A DNA stretch of 64,000 nucleotides from Dipteronia dyeriana (Eukaryota; Streptophyta; Magnoliopsida; Sapindales; Sapindaceae): NCBI GenBank assembly GCA_032871835.1, contig CM065296.1, positions 14,276,001 through 14,340,000 on the forward strand, read 5' to 3'. The position numbers were made by a program, and so were the translations under genes. Below the pieces are notes generated by a model. The model was given only the letters and a program-made list of their open reading frames with translations. It was not told where the DNA came from and did not search any database. Below, piece after piece: positions 43,321 through 55,245 of the stretch. Every line of letters begins with the position of its first letter. Position 1 is the stretch's first letter.

Positions 43321-45418
43321 ATTTATACAACATGGAAAAAGTGTTCATCTCTTCTAATCCACCTAGGTAAAACATTTTATTTCCTAGTGGTCAATTGTAC
43401 ATGGGCTCTAGATGCCCTAGGATCTTGCAAAAATGTTTCATTTTTCCTAGTGACATGCATCTTGGCTTTAGCCTTTTTCTTTTCTATCATGCTTTCAATT
43501 CTACAAAGTTTTATATAACGAGAGCAATTTGGTCTAATGTGACCATCAATACCATAAAAATGACATGTAGGGATAATGTTAGGAATCATACCATAGCTCT
43601 TAGGTGCATTAAAGCCTTCCAATGTCCTTACGATTGTCTTGGTTGTTGATAAAGATCTCTCCTTCTTTGTTGTTGACAAAGACTTGAATGCTTCCTCGGT
43701 TGAGTTTGCATGATAGGTCTCTTCCCTTCATATGCTTTTGTTTGAGAGAAGTTAGCTTGAGGAGTTCTTGTAGGATGAGCTTGAGGTAGACTTCTTGGTG
43801 CCACCTTCACTTGAGCACTTCTTGAACACTCTCCTAGGTCAATTTTCTTCCTAAGTGATTAATGAGGAGAAGACTCCTTGAGGTTCACGCTCTTGAAAAA
43901 TATGGTCTTGCTTGGAGTGGAGGACATCTTGTCATTTTCAAACCCAAGACCCCTCTTATCTCTTGGTCTCTTTCCAATCTCTAACATATGGTCAAGTTTT
44001 TTAGTGCAAGAGTCCATTTTTGTCATCAATTCTCTAGCATATTAAAGATCTTTCTTCAACCCTTATTTACTCTTCTTATATTAGCTACTAACTTTTTTCT
44101 TAGCTTATCTTCACTCTCCATGGTTCTCACTAATTCTTCACTTAGTTGGTTAACCTGAGTTGAGAGCTCTAAGTTTTCTTCCTTTAATCTCTTAATTTCA
44201 TTCTTGTTCTTTAACATTGAACTCTCAAATTTGGCCATATAGTATTTGAGATCCATTCTATCCACATTTTCATTTACAGATTATGATGAAGATCCATCAT
44301 CACTTGAGTCATTTTCCTCTTGACTCTCATCCTCTTCTTCACTAGTATCTTTGCTCTTATGAGAAGACAAAAAGGCCATGAAGTTAGCCATGAGTTCTTC
44401 ATCCTTCGAAGACTCATCTTCTTCATTGGAGTTATCATTTTCACTCCATGTGGCGGCTATCACTTTTCCCTTTTTCTTGACATTGTGATTGGCACATTCG
44501 GGGGAAAGTGACCTATCCCACAACATTCATAGCATCAGACCTCTTTCTTTTTAGTCGTTTCTTGCCTAAGATCAAGTTTTTTAGAGGGAGTCTTTTTCTT
44601 CAGGTCTTGGCCATTGGATCCGAAACCTTTCTTCTCGGACTTGTAGAATTTCTTTAACTTTCTCATCAACAAGGCCATTTCTTCGTCTGAGTCATCAATC
44701 TCCACCTTCTCATCTTTAGAGGCTTTCAAAGCAATTTCCTTTTGCTTTTTAAGAGAAATGGCGGTAGGACCCTTCCTAGATTCATAAGCTAGAAGCCTCC
44801 TAATCACCTCACTCGACTTCATATCCTTGTAAGAACTATCCTCTTCTAAAGCCATTACCTTGGACTCAAATCTATCCGGTAGAAATCTTATAATTTTTTG
44901 CTTGATTCTCCTATCCAGATATGGGTCACCAAGTTGATGACTCTGGTTCACAATGTCCATCAACCTTACTTCAAAGTCATTGAAACATTCATTCTCATCC
45001 ATCATAAGCAACTCAAATTGTGTTTGGAGAACTTTAAGCTTTGATTCCTTAACAACTTCGATTCATTCATATGCAACCTCTAGAATGTCCCATGCCTCCT
45101 TAGCTATCCTAGTGTTTTGAACCAACATATATTGATTCTCAACCATTGAACATAGGATGGCATGCATTGTCTTCCTATTCCATTTCGATGCCTCAAACTC
45201 TTGTGTGTCCCATTGTGCTTTCGACTTGAGTACATCCATTCCTCCATCAGTAGGAGTCATCACCGATGGTGTGTAGTTGTCTTCAACCGCCATCCATGCC
45301 CTATCATGGATTTGACAAACGTACAACTCCATCTTGCCTTTCTAAGAGGCATAATTCAACCCATTGAGTAGAGAGGTCTAGTGCTAGAAACTCCCTCGTT
45401 GCCACTATTTCCACTCAT
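43321..45418 (-). pseudogene. Element C gag
   Basis: The start is the ATG at 45418 (MSGNSGNEGVSSTRP), homologous to element B. A frameshift and a TAG follow almost at once (near 45370 and 45345). The capsid part is at 45332-44600, knuckle 1 CYECCGIGH near 44505-44535, the acidic linker ends at TAA 44281-44283, the coiled coil is at 44265-44060 and knuckle 2 (CHFYGIDGHIRPNC; one Cys changed to Tyr) is near 43510-43560. Knuckle 1 has the same missing base as element B, and its zero frame ends at the matching TGA. Confidence 0.88.
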
Positions 45419-45529
45419 AATTTTTATGAATGAATGAAATGAATGTAGATGTATGAATGATCAAAGAATCACATAAAATGCAAAAACACACCAAAATGAG
45501 CAAGGATCACCTAAGTATATCTAGAAACC

Positions 45530-45544
45530 CGCTCTGATACCAAT
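45530..45544 (-). promoter_or_regulatory. Primer binding site of element C
   Basis: On the minus strand ATTGGTATCAGAGCG follows the LTR end TTTGTTTCA, as in element B. Confidence 0.92.
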
Positions 45545-45571
45545 TGAAACAAATTATGGTGTGTATAATAT
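45545..45571 (-). repeat. 27-bp stub of the element C 5' LTR
   Basis: TGAAACAAATTATGGTGTGT matches the 3' LTR terminus at 23422 exactly over its visible length. At 45572 a different LTR start (TGTAAGTTCC) takes over. The rest of the 5' LTR is not seen in the window. Confidence 0.88.
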
Positions 45572-46350
45572 TGTAAGTTCCTTAGATTTTTGATTGGCTT
45601 ATTTTGATTGACAAACCACATTTGGGGATTATCATGTAAGGGTAGTTTAGGTGATCTTTGTTCATGACCAAGCTCAAGCTTCAAAGGTATATCCCTTGCT
45701 TAATTTCATTGAAGAGATTTAGTGTGCACACTCACTCTCATACATGTTTTGATCATCTTGCATTAGTGCTTAATTGCCTTGATGTGTGCCTAATTTTGTT
45801 GTCTCTTCCTTGTTTAAATTGATTACATCTTGTGATTAAAATGCCATGTCATGTTAGGCATGATGATGGATTCCTTTCACATCTTTACTCTTGCACAATT
45901 TGTGTTTAAGTGTGAAGGAAGCAGGCAGTGCGCCACTCGAGCAGTGCCCTCGCCAGCGCCAAAACCAGCGCAGCCTTCCAGTGGACTGTCGATGGTGGTG
46001 CGATGGTTGTCATGCACACCATTCTAGCGTAGCCTTCTAGTAGATTGTCGCTGCTGGTGCGCTGGTAGTCATACGTACCAAACCATCGCCTAGTATAAAA
46101 ATAGGCTATACGCTACTCGACCAGCGCACAATGCAATTTCTAGGCAGTTTTATTAAAATGGTGTAGTTTCATTTTGGGCTTCATATAAATATATCATATT
46201 CCTTACAACTCGTGTTTTAGAGCTTCAAAACCCGAATTTAGTGTGAGAAAAGATTTATTAGTGAGAGAAGCTTCAAGAACACTTTTTCACTCAACCAAAC
46301 TTCATTGCATGATCATCAAGCATCTTTGTTGCATCACCGAAGCTTGAAAC
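45572..46350 (+). repeat. LTR fragment D (Sirevirus B/C relative)
   Basis: It starts TGTAAGTTCCTTAG and follows the plan of LTR B: GATTGGCTTATTTTGATTG, ATGTAAGGGTAG, a GC-rich island with CCAGCGC repeats at 45925-46120, and a TATA-like CATATAAATATATC near 46182-46195. It is cut at 46350 by the copia-2 LTR; its remaining half is not found. The sequence is clearly diverged from LTRs B and C, so it is a separate subfamily. Confidence 0.75.
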
Positions 46351-48675
46351 TGTAAGGAAAAATTGATTAAAAACGCGACGGAAGAAAAAAAATAGGTTTT
46401 GGTGTATTTTAAAAATTTTCCCTTTAAAAGAAAGAACCTTAACCATAGATTAGTTGACATATATTAAAAGTATCGTACCTTTTTTCTCATGACGATTGAA
46501 CTACATCGAATTGAATCTGCAAGATCTTCCAATCTAATCATGAATTTGAATCACCTAGGAGTGTGGGCTCTCTTTCTTTAAATTGTATACATGCAGATGG
46601 AAACAAACAAAATCTCTTTCTTTTGTTAGTCACAATAATCCTCCAAGAAGAAAAACAAAGAACGTTAGGTCACTTGTTAATTATCAATCAATTTGATTGA
46701 AACTCGCATGAACCTTGATTCGACGTTGTACACAAAACCTTTTGATGTAAAGGCTACTAGTGCATGATCAAAAACAAAATGTTCTTTCTTCCTTTTCTTA
46801 TTTTCTAATTTTCACACACCTATCTTTAGAGTAGGAAGAATTTATCTAGAGCAAGAACCGGATTCTCTACACTTAAAATTCTCTATTGACTGAATTTCTC
46901 CATAGAAAATAATGCCTTGGCCGAATTTTTTCTAAAAATTAGCCTTGGCCGAATTCTTTTTGAGATATATATAGTGGCCGAATTCTACTTCCTTTTATTT
47001 TAGGAGACCAAATCCTCTCCTAGAGAGGATTTACTTGGTGGGGAAGAATCCTATCTCTATGTGCTTTTACTTGGTGACAGAATCCTTTTTAAGAAAGATT
47101 TATTTTTCACACCAAGACTCCTAATCCAGCTCAAATAGTGTATTTATTCAATAACCAATTATTGAATATAATTAAATTGTGACTATATTAAAACTTCCTA
47201 ATTTGACCAATTGTCAATTAGAGTTTTAATAGAAATCAAATACTTTTTAATTTAACTAGATAAATAAATTCCTATTATTTATCTACTTATTAAATATAGT
47301 GTTTGATACTTATTATATTACCAACAATAATATGACTCTAGGAGACCATCTGCTACAAGGAAAAAGATTTTGACTTTTAATTAAACAATTAATTAATTAA
47401 TTAATTTCTTTTTAATTAAAAATAAAATAAATATATATATATATATAAGGCTATTATGTAGTCCCTTGCCGCCCAAGCTATATAAATATGGGCCAAATAT
47501 TATTTTTTAATTTTATTTTATTAAATCCATTGGACTTTAATAAAAGTTCCACAAGTGAACTAGACTCATTCTTACTTACAAGAAACAAGTCCACAAGCCT
47601 TAACACAATTCTAAATGAACCCATAAAATGGTTCGATAGAATATATCAAGTGATCCATGCAAGTTCGTGTGAATTGGGGATCTCGGCTGGCTATCTAAAT
47701 TTAAGCTCCAATAGACATAACCTAATTATAATCAACAAATGATTCACTTAGAGCCAATATATTAATTTTAGTTCATTCCACTACATAACTAAAATTGAAC
47801 TCTTAAATAAAGATAGATTAAGTTAATATTGCTTATTCATACCCTAGACAATCTCAATGGAGATAGTGTATCCTCGTGAAGAATATGAATAATCGCCAAG
47901 ATCTCATAAACCGCCTATAGCTCTCTAAGTTACCATATATACTCATATGTACACATTCTAAACTTAGATATTTTGACTTGTCCAGAACCATGTTTCAATA
48001 GATACAATTGAAAACTTAACATTAAGATTTAATATCCAATACCTCAAAACATCAACATGATGATATTCCACTCTCATTTAATAAATGGAGCCACGATGTC
48101 CATATCTATAAATGAAGTCCTCTATCGATTAACAAATGAATCCGCCAAACTATCTAGAATAGACTATGTTATATAATCGTACTCATGGATAGCTCAAATA
48201 ATAACATTTGCAACCATAAGTCCATCATTTATCTCAAGATTGAGATAGACTCTCCAATTGTCTTCAAGTGAAAAATTTTATCCGTTGATGGTTCTAGATA
48301 ATAGTGCACTAGATTCTTTTGCCCAAAGACACCACACTTTAATGATTTTAGACTCATTATAACACATTTGATCCCACTCAAATGCTAGCAAAAGAATCTA
48401 CAAATTTGACAATATAAAGGCACCCAACCTTTATCTTAAGTTGTGAATATTATTCAAGACTAACTAAAGAATTGTGTCTACCTCATACATATCCAGGTGT
48501 ATGAACAATTCTTCATTTCTCATAGTCTTTTGACCTTATGATCATTTAATTTTGACAATTATAATAATTAAATTATAAACGCTATAATATTTGTTAAACT
48601 AGAAATCACTTTTATTAATATGAAAAGATTGTCAAATACATTATTACACTCTTACTATCAAGTATAATCACAACA
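46351..48675 (-). repeat. 3' LTR of copia-2
   Basis: On the minus strand it starts TGTTGTGATTATAC after GGGAAAT and ends TTTCCTTACA at 46351. It is about 2.33 kb and collinear with copia-1 and copia-3 LTRs. TATA-like GATATATATAGTG lies near 46966-46978. The flanking pentamer on the left is GAAAC. Confidence 0.88.
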
Positions 48676-49253
48676 ATTTCCCACTTGCTCTATAGCAAAT
48701 GTGTCATATCTCTTATCCCCATATTCTCGAGGTGCACACCAAAACTCTTTTGTGGAAGAGCCTTTGTAAAGAGATCCGCTAGATTTTATGTTGATGCGAA
48801 CTTTGTTATCGTCACGTCTCCCCTAAGCACAATTTCCCTTAAAAGATGATACTTTCTTTCAATGTGTTTCCCTCTCTTATGACTTCTTGGTTCTCTCGAA
48901 TTAGCCATTGCTCCACTATTGTCACAATAGTTAGTGATCTGCTTATTCGCATCAGGATTCACTTCCAAGTCAATCAAGAATTGGCAGAGCCAGACAGCCT
49001 CTTTAACAGCTATGCATGCGGCAACATACTCAGCTTCAATGGTGAAATCAGCAATACAAGATTGCTTCATACTCCTCCATATGGTTGCCCCTCCACCAAG
49101 TGTAAACATATATCCTGATGTTGATCATCTAGAGTCAGAATCCGATTGGAAATCGAAATCTGTATACTCAACGGGAATTAAATCCCCTCCGGATTATACA
49201 AACATATAATCTCTCGTTCTCCTAGGATACTTGAAAATATGCTTGACTGCCTG
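48676..49253 (-). pseudogene. Copia-2 RNase H remnant (Tork-like)
   Basis: The 107-codon open stretch at 48786-49109 has [52 protein letters not shown] and [18 protein letters not shown], all standard for Tork-type copia RNase H. The part nearest 49253 encodes the YTDSDFQSDS-like segment. Similarity to copia-3 ends at about 49250; the rest of this element is absent. Confidence 0.88.
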
Positions 49254-50757
49254 ATGTGTAAAATTGTGTTTATAAAAACAATACTCACAAGTGCACGAAT
49301 CGTGAAGATAAGTACAGCGGCAAGTAAGGATCGTTCCCACGAGGACTAGAGATTTATCGATTAAAACTAATTCTAATCAAAGCAAAATTGAAAGTAACCA
49401 AATGATTTGTTGTAAAGAAATTGTTTGAAGATTGAATTAAAACTAAATTATCCTATGAAAGCAATTTAAAAAAGAATTGGTGTTGTGATCAATGGAAAGA
49501 AAACACTAGGTCATCAATGATCCCCAATTATGAACATTCAATGTTTGGAATTAATTTGTTAACAAGATTCAATCAATTCAAGGGTTCAGTCTTTATCTTT
49601 AATATGACTATTACTGTATGATCGCAGGATGAGTCAAGTATTCCCAACCACTATTCACCCTTGATCTATGTTGTGAACAATGATCGGAAACCCATTAAAC
49701 ATAAGAAATAAGAACCAAATTCTATACTTTGCTTGGTCTATGATAAAGATAAAATTTATTCATTCAAAAGAGCATTAATCAAGGTTAGGTTTGGTCTATA
49801 CTCTAACCCTAATTCTTAGATAGTCTTAACTCTAAAATAATGCCAAATAATTATCTACCCTTGGTCTATAGTGTGAATAAATATAAAAACTAATGAGAGT
49901 CAAGCAATTAGGAACAATGAACAAATCAAGAATTGAATTGATGAAATAATATTATTAATCCAAACATGAGCATTCACAAAAGGTTCACATTCATTCCCTA
50001 GTTATGGAATTAGTTACACATCATGAAAATAGAAAGAAAAGAGAAAGAAAAGATAAAACTCATCTTGGCCTTCAATGAGTTCTCCAAGTCTTCAATGATG
50101 AATTCTTCATCGTCTTCGAATCTTCGATGTGTAAAGATGAATGGAAGTTGTGAAGTGATGTAGAGTGATGGAGAGGTGGGGGATGGCCCCCTTGCTGGCT
50201 TAGGACCTCCCTTGGCTTGTATATCAATTGTAAAGATTATGGAGTATTTATAGGTGATTTTTCCTTGTGAACCCTTAATTCTTCTTATGTTTAGGAAATC
50301 CATCAAGTGGAAAAGTAGAATGAAATAAGGAATGAGAATCTTTTCCTAAATTGAAATTTATCTTTTGATATTTGACTCATAATTTGAGTTTAGGAAGTTT
50401 CCCAAACATGTTTTGGTCTTCTAAAATCATTAGAATTCGATTAGGGATGTTTTGGAAGAATTCTAAACCAATTCGGAGTGGTTTTCCGCTAGAAATCCAT
50501 CAAACCGCGGTCTGGGTCGCTCTGGAGGTCACCACGGTTCAAACCGTGGAATTCTTCTGCCACGTACCGCTCCTTAGACAGCTGGGTAGGTCTTGTGCCT
50601 AGACGGCGGTCTAGGCCGCTGTTTACTTTTCAGCACTGACATTTGGTTACTAAATTGCGCATGACTTCTTCTAATAATATAGGAATTGTGATCCGTAAAG
50701 TGCACCAAAAACAAGACTTCTGGGGCCTTCAATCTATAGACAGTAGGTCACACAATT
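49254..50757. mobile_element. U1: LTR-like element, related to U2
   Basis: Similarity to copia-2 stops at GACTGCC and TGATGTGTAAAATTGTG begins. The interior has no gene and shares landmarks in order with U2: ACTAATTCTAATCAAA near the left end, ATTAGTTACACATCATG near 50008, CATCTTGGCCTTCAATGAG near 50062, and a GC-rich block at 50500-50625. That block contains CCACGGTT-CA-AACCGTGG (50532-50549). The right end is masked by the copia-3 LTR at 50758. Classification as a solo LTR is by analogy with U2. Confidence 0.5.
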
Positions 50758-52980
50758 TGTAGGGAAAATAGGCTCAAAACGCAATGAAATCGTAGAAATA
50801 AGAATTTAAAAATTAGGGCTTTGCGTATAAATAAAAAAAATTCCCATTTAAATAACAAGAACCTTAACCCTAGATTAATTGATATATATAAAAAGTATCG
50901 TACCTTTATTTTTGTGGTAATTGAACTAGCATCGAATTGAATCCGTAAGATCTTCCAATCCAATCACGAACGTGAATCACCTAGGAGTTTGGGCTCCCTT
51001 TCTTTAAATTGTTTACCTGGGGATGTAAACAAATAAAATCTTCTTCTTTGTTAGTCACAATTATCCTCCAAAAGAAAAACCAAGAACGTCCGGTAACTTT
51101 TGAATTATCAATTAATTTGATTGAAACTCACGTGAACCTTGATTCGATATTGTACACAAAACCCTTTTGATGCAAAGGATACTAGAGTACTATCGAAAAC
51201 AAAAACGTTCCCTCTTTTCTCTATGCTTGGCCGAATTCTTCACACAATGAGTTGGACGAAGTTTTTTTTTTATATAACAGTAGAAAAACAAAAAAAGAAA
51301 CAATTACTCACACCAAAAACTAAGGCTTGGTCGAAATTTATAGGTAGAATATATAGAAGGCCAAATCCTCTCCTAAGAAGGATTTACTTGGTTGGCAAGA
51401 ATCCTTTCCTTAGATGGATTTGCTTAGTGACCAAGAATCCTTTTCTAAAAAGAATTCTTTCCTACACCAAGACTCCTAATCCAACTCATTAGTGTATTTG
51501 TGACCATACTAAAGACTTTCTAATTTGATTAGACAAATAACTATTTTTATTTATCTACTTATCAAATATAGTCTTTAATATTAATTATACAACTAACAAT
51601 AGTATAATTTTAGGAGACCATCTCCTACTAGGAAAAAGATTTTGACTTTTAATTAAATAATTAATTAATCAAAAAATTAATTAATTTCCATTTAATTAAA
51701 TAATAAAACAAAATAATATAATTAAGCTATTCAAAATAGCCTTGCCGCCCAAGCCATATATATGGGCCAATATATTATTTTCTTATTTTATTAAATCCAT
51801 TTGACCTATATAAAAAGTCCATATGTGAACTAGACCCATTTTTACAAAAAAAAAAACAAATCCACATGCCTCAAAACAATTCTATATGGACCCCTAAATT
51901 GGTCTGATAGAATATATTAAGTGATCCATGCAAGTTCGTGTGGATTGGGGATCTTGGCGGGCTATCTAGATTTAAGCTCCAATAGACACAACCCAATCAC
52001 AATCAGCAAATGATTCACTTAGGTCTGACCTATTTAATTTTAGTTCATTCCACTAAAGAACTAAAATTGAACTCTTAAATAATGACAGAATAAGTTGATG
52101 TTACTCATTCATACCCTAGACAACCTTATTGGAGAAAGTGTATCCTCATGAAGAATACCAGTAATTGCCAAAAGCTCATAGACCGCCTATAGCACTCAAA
52201 GTTACCATATTTAATCATATAACCACATTTTAAATTTGGACATTTTGACATGTCCAGAAGCCTTGTTTTAATGGACACTATTGAAAATTTAACGTTAAGA
52301 TTTAATAACCAATACCTCGAAACATTCATATAATGGTATTCTACTCTCATTTAATAAATGAAGCCACGATGTCCATATCTATAAATGAAGTCCTCTATCA
52401 ATTAACAAATGAATACCACCAAACTATCAAGGATAGACTATGTTATATAATTGAACTCATTGATAGCTAAAATGATAACACTTGCAACCATAAGTCCATC
52501 ATTTATCTCAGGATTGAGATAAACTCTCCGATTGTCTTCAAATGAAAACTTTTATCCATTGACAGTTCTAGATAAAGTATTTCATTGTGATCCTATTCAA
52601 TGCACCCTGTGCACTAGATTTTTTTGCCCAAAGACACCTCACTTTGACGATTTTAGACTCATCATAACACATTTGAATCCATTCAAATGGTAGCAAAAGA
52701 ATCTACAACTTTGACAAGATAAAAGCGCCCAACCTTTTATCTTAAGTTGTGAATATTATTCAAGACTAACTAAAGAATTGTGTCTACCTCATACATATCT
52801 AGATGTATGAACAATTCTTCTTTTCTCATTGTCTTTTGACCTTATGACTATTTAATTTTGACAATTATAATAATTAAACTATAAACGATATAAGATTTTT
52901 TTAACTAGAAATCACTTTTTTAATATGAAAAGATTGTCAAATACTTTAATATACTCTTGTTGTCGAGCATAATCCCAACA
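50758..52980 (-). repeat. 3' LTR of copia-3
   Basis: On the minus strand it starts TGTTGGGATTATGCTCG after GTGGGAGAT (polypurine tract) and ends TTTTCCCTACA. It is about 2.22 kb. The left flanking pentamer is CAATT. Confidence 0.9.
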
Positions 52981-53700
52981 ATCTCCCACTTGCTCTATAG
53001 CAAATGTTTCATATCTCTCATCCCCATGTTCTCTAGATTCTTATCAAAACTCTTTTGTTAAAGAGCCTTTGTAAAGGGATCCGCTAGATTATCTGCTGAC
53101 ACGATCTTGGTAATTGTCACGTCACCCTAGATTATCTGCACAATTTCCCTCAAAAGGTGATACTTTCTTTCAATGTGTTTCCCTCACTTATGACTTCTTG
53201 ATTCTCTCGAATTAGCCACTGCTCCACATTGTCACAATAGATAGTGATCTACTAATTCGCATCATAAACCACTTCCAAGTCAATCAAGAATTGGTGGAGC
53301 CAGACAGCCTCTTTAGCAGCCTCGCATGCGGCAACATACTCAGCTTCCATTGTGGAATCAACAATGCAAGATTGCTTGATACTTCTTCATATTGACTACC
53401 CCTCCTCCAATAGTAAGCACAGATCCTGATGTTGATCTCCTAGAGTAAGAATCTGACTGAAAATTAGAATCTGTATACCCAACATGAATTAAATCCCCTA
53501 AAGAGTATACAAGCATATAATCTCTCATTCTTCTAAGATACTTGAAAATATGTTTGACTGTCGTCCAGTGTTCAGGACCAGGTTTCGATTGAAACCTAAT
53601 AACTATGCCCACAACAAAACAAATATCTGGTCCAGTGTAGAGCATTGCATACATGAGACTTCCAACTGCCGATGCATATGGAACCCTACTCATGAATTTC
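52981..53700 (-). pseudogene. Copia-3 RNase H and connection (Tork-like)
   Basis: Minus strand, 53693-53358: MSRVPYASAVGSLMYAML, TGPDICFVVGIVIRFQSKPG, HIFKYLRRMRDYMLVYS, GYTDSNFQSDSYSRRSTSGS. Then come a frameshift near 53390, further RNase H fragments (EAEYVAA, ERKYHLL equivalents) down to about 53060, and the polypurine tract. Confidence 0.9.
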
Positions 53701-54715
53701 TCTTCATGCTCATTCTTAGGAACTTATTCCTTAGAAAGTTTGATTCCATGTCTGAAAGGTAACTTACCTTTCTTGGAATCTTGCATGGAAAACCTATACA
53801 AGATTTTATCTATGTATGAAGCTAGGGATAATGCAATCGTTCTATTCTCTCTATTCCTTATGACTTAGATACCAGGAATATAACTTGCTTCTCCTAAGTC
53901 CTTAATATCAAATTGTTTTGCTAACCATTCTTTTATTGATGTCAATACACCTACATCGTTTTCGATAATTAGTATATCATCAATGTAAAGAACAAGCAAA
54001 ACCAACTTGTCGCCTTTAATCCTTTTGTATAAACAAGATTCATCAAGGTTTTGAATAAATCCAAAACTTTTCACGGTTTGATCGAACCTTATGTTCCAGG
54101 ATCTGAATATTTGCTTCAATCCATATATGGATTTTTGCAACTTGCATACCCTTTTCTTCTTGGCCTTTTCAATGAATCCTTCTAGTTGCATCATGTAAAT
54201 TCTTTCGTCAAAACTTCCACTAAGGAAAGCTGTCTTGACGTCCATTTGCCAAATCTCTAGGTCTAGAAATGCCACAATGGATAAAAGTATCCTAATGGAT
54301 TTAAGCATGGCCACATGAGAGAAGGTTTCTTCATAATCGATACCTTCCTTCTGTGTATAACCTTTAGCTACCAATCTAGCTTTAAAGGTTTCCACTTTTC
54401 CATCCATTCCTTTTTACCTCTTATACACCCACTTGCACCCAATGGGTTTTATCCTTTTAGGCAAGTCAATAAGAGACCAGACTTTGTTTTTGAACATAGA
54501 TTCAATTTCGGATTGCATTGCCTTTTACCAATGGCGATAATCAACATCTTTCATTGCTTCCTTGTACGTATAGGGATTATCGTCATCCGAAAGATTCTCT
54601 ACATATTCTCCCAGTTTGATGTATCTCTCGGGTTGTCTAACAACCCTCCCACTACGACAAGGTATGGTAGATTGTTGATATTATGTTAGTACAGAACTTG
54701 CAATTGGGCTTGGTT
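53701..54715 (-). pseudogene. Copia-3 reverse transcriptase (Tork-like)
   Basis: The 180-codon open stretch at 54407-53865 contains KARLVAKGYTQKEGIDYEETF, IWQMDVKTAFLSG, YGLKQIFRSW and the catalytic YIDD at 53976-53987. Upstream, after stops, there is CKWVYKR and EIESMFKNKVWSL near 54420-54530. The FRSW motif replaces the usual ASRSW, and the frame has stops on both sides. Confidence 0.92.
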
Positions 54716-55245
54716 ACGAAATCACTTGTGGAATTGTACTCCTAAAAGCTCATTCAGGACAATTCTAGTTTTGGGCACAAAATTATTCATATAGTCTTTT
54801 TCCAGAAATTTAGCATGTGTCAAAACAAATACTTTAAGATCTGAAGGACTGTAAAAATAATATTCTTTTGTTCCTTTTGGATACCCTACAAATAAGTATG
54901 TTTCTGAACGGGACTTCATCTTTTCTGTCTTTCTTTTTAACACGTGCATAGGACATCCAAATATCCTTAAGTGTTGTAAACTAGTCTTTCACCCGGTCCA
55001 CAACTCATGCGGTGTTTTAGGAACTGACTTAGATGATACATTGTTTAGAATGTACATTGCAGTTTGTAAAGCATATCCCCAAAAAGAATTAGGGAGCGTT
55101 GAATAACTCAACATAGACCTAACCATGTCCAAAAGAGTTCTATTTCTCCTTTCTGCCACCCCATTTTGTTGAGATGTGCCTGGTGCTGAAAATTGAGAAA
55201 CTATCCTATTATCGATAAGATATTGCTGAAACTCACCAGATAGAT
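54716..55245 (-). pseudogene. Copia-3 integrase, C-terminal half
   Basis: Minus strand: [11 protein letters not shown]...[25 protein letters not shown] (55245-55120) holds the catalytic Glu region; [28 protein letters not shown] follows; then a stop, and MHVLKRKTEKMKSRSETYLFVGYPKGTK (54949-54870). It joins the segment ending at 56637 across the U2 insertion. Confidence 0.9.

Larger units (their letters stand above)
23422..45571 (-). mobile_element. Element C: Sirevirus-type Ty1/copia, host of three nested insertions
   Basis: Read right to left: 5' LTR stub (45545-45571), primer binding site, gag, protease, integrase, reverse transcriptase, RNase H, repeated polypurine tracts, 3' LTR (23422-26954). 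Inserted inside it are E2 (24035-26000), element B (28681-38259) and solo LTR A4 (38937-41553). Removing these restores continuous protein similarity to element B. The left LTR terminus is TGAAACAAATTATGG, and the same terminus occurs at 45545. Most of the 5' LTR is missing because a different LTR (D) begins at 45572. Confidence 0.9.
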
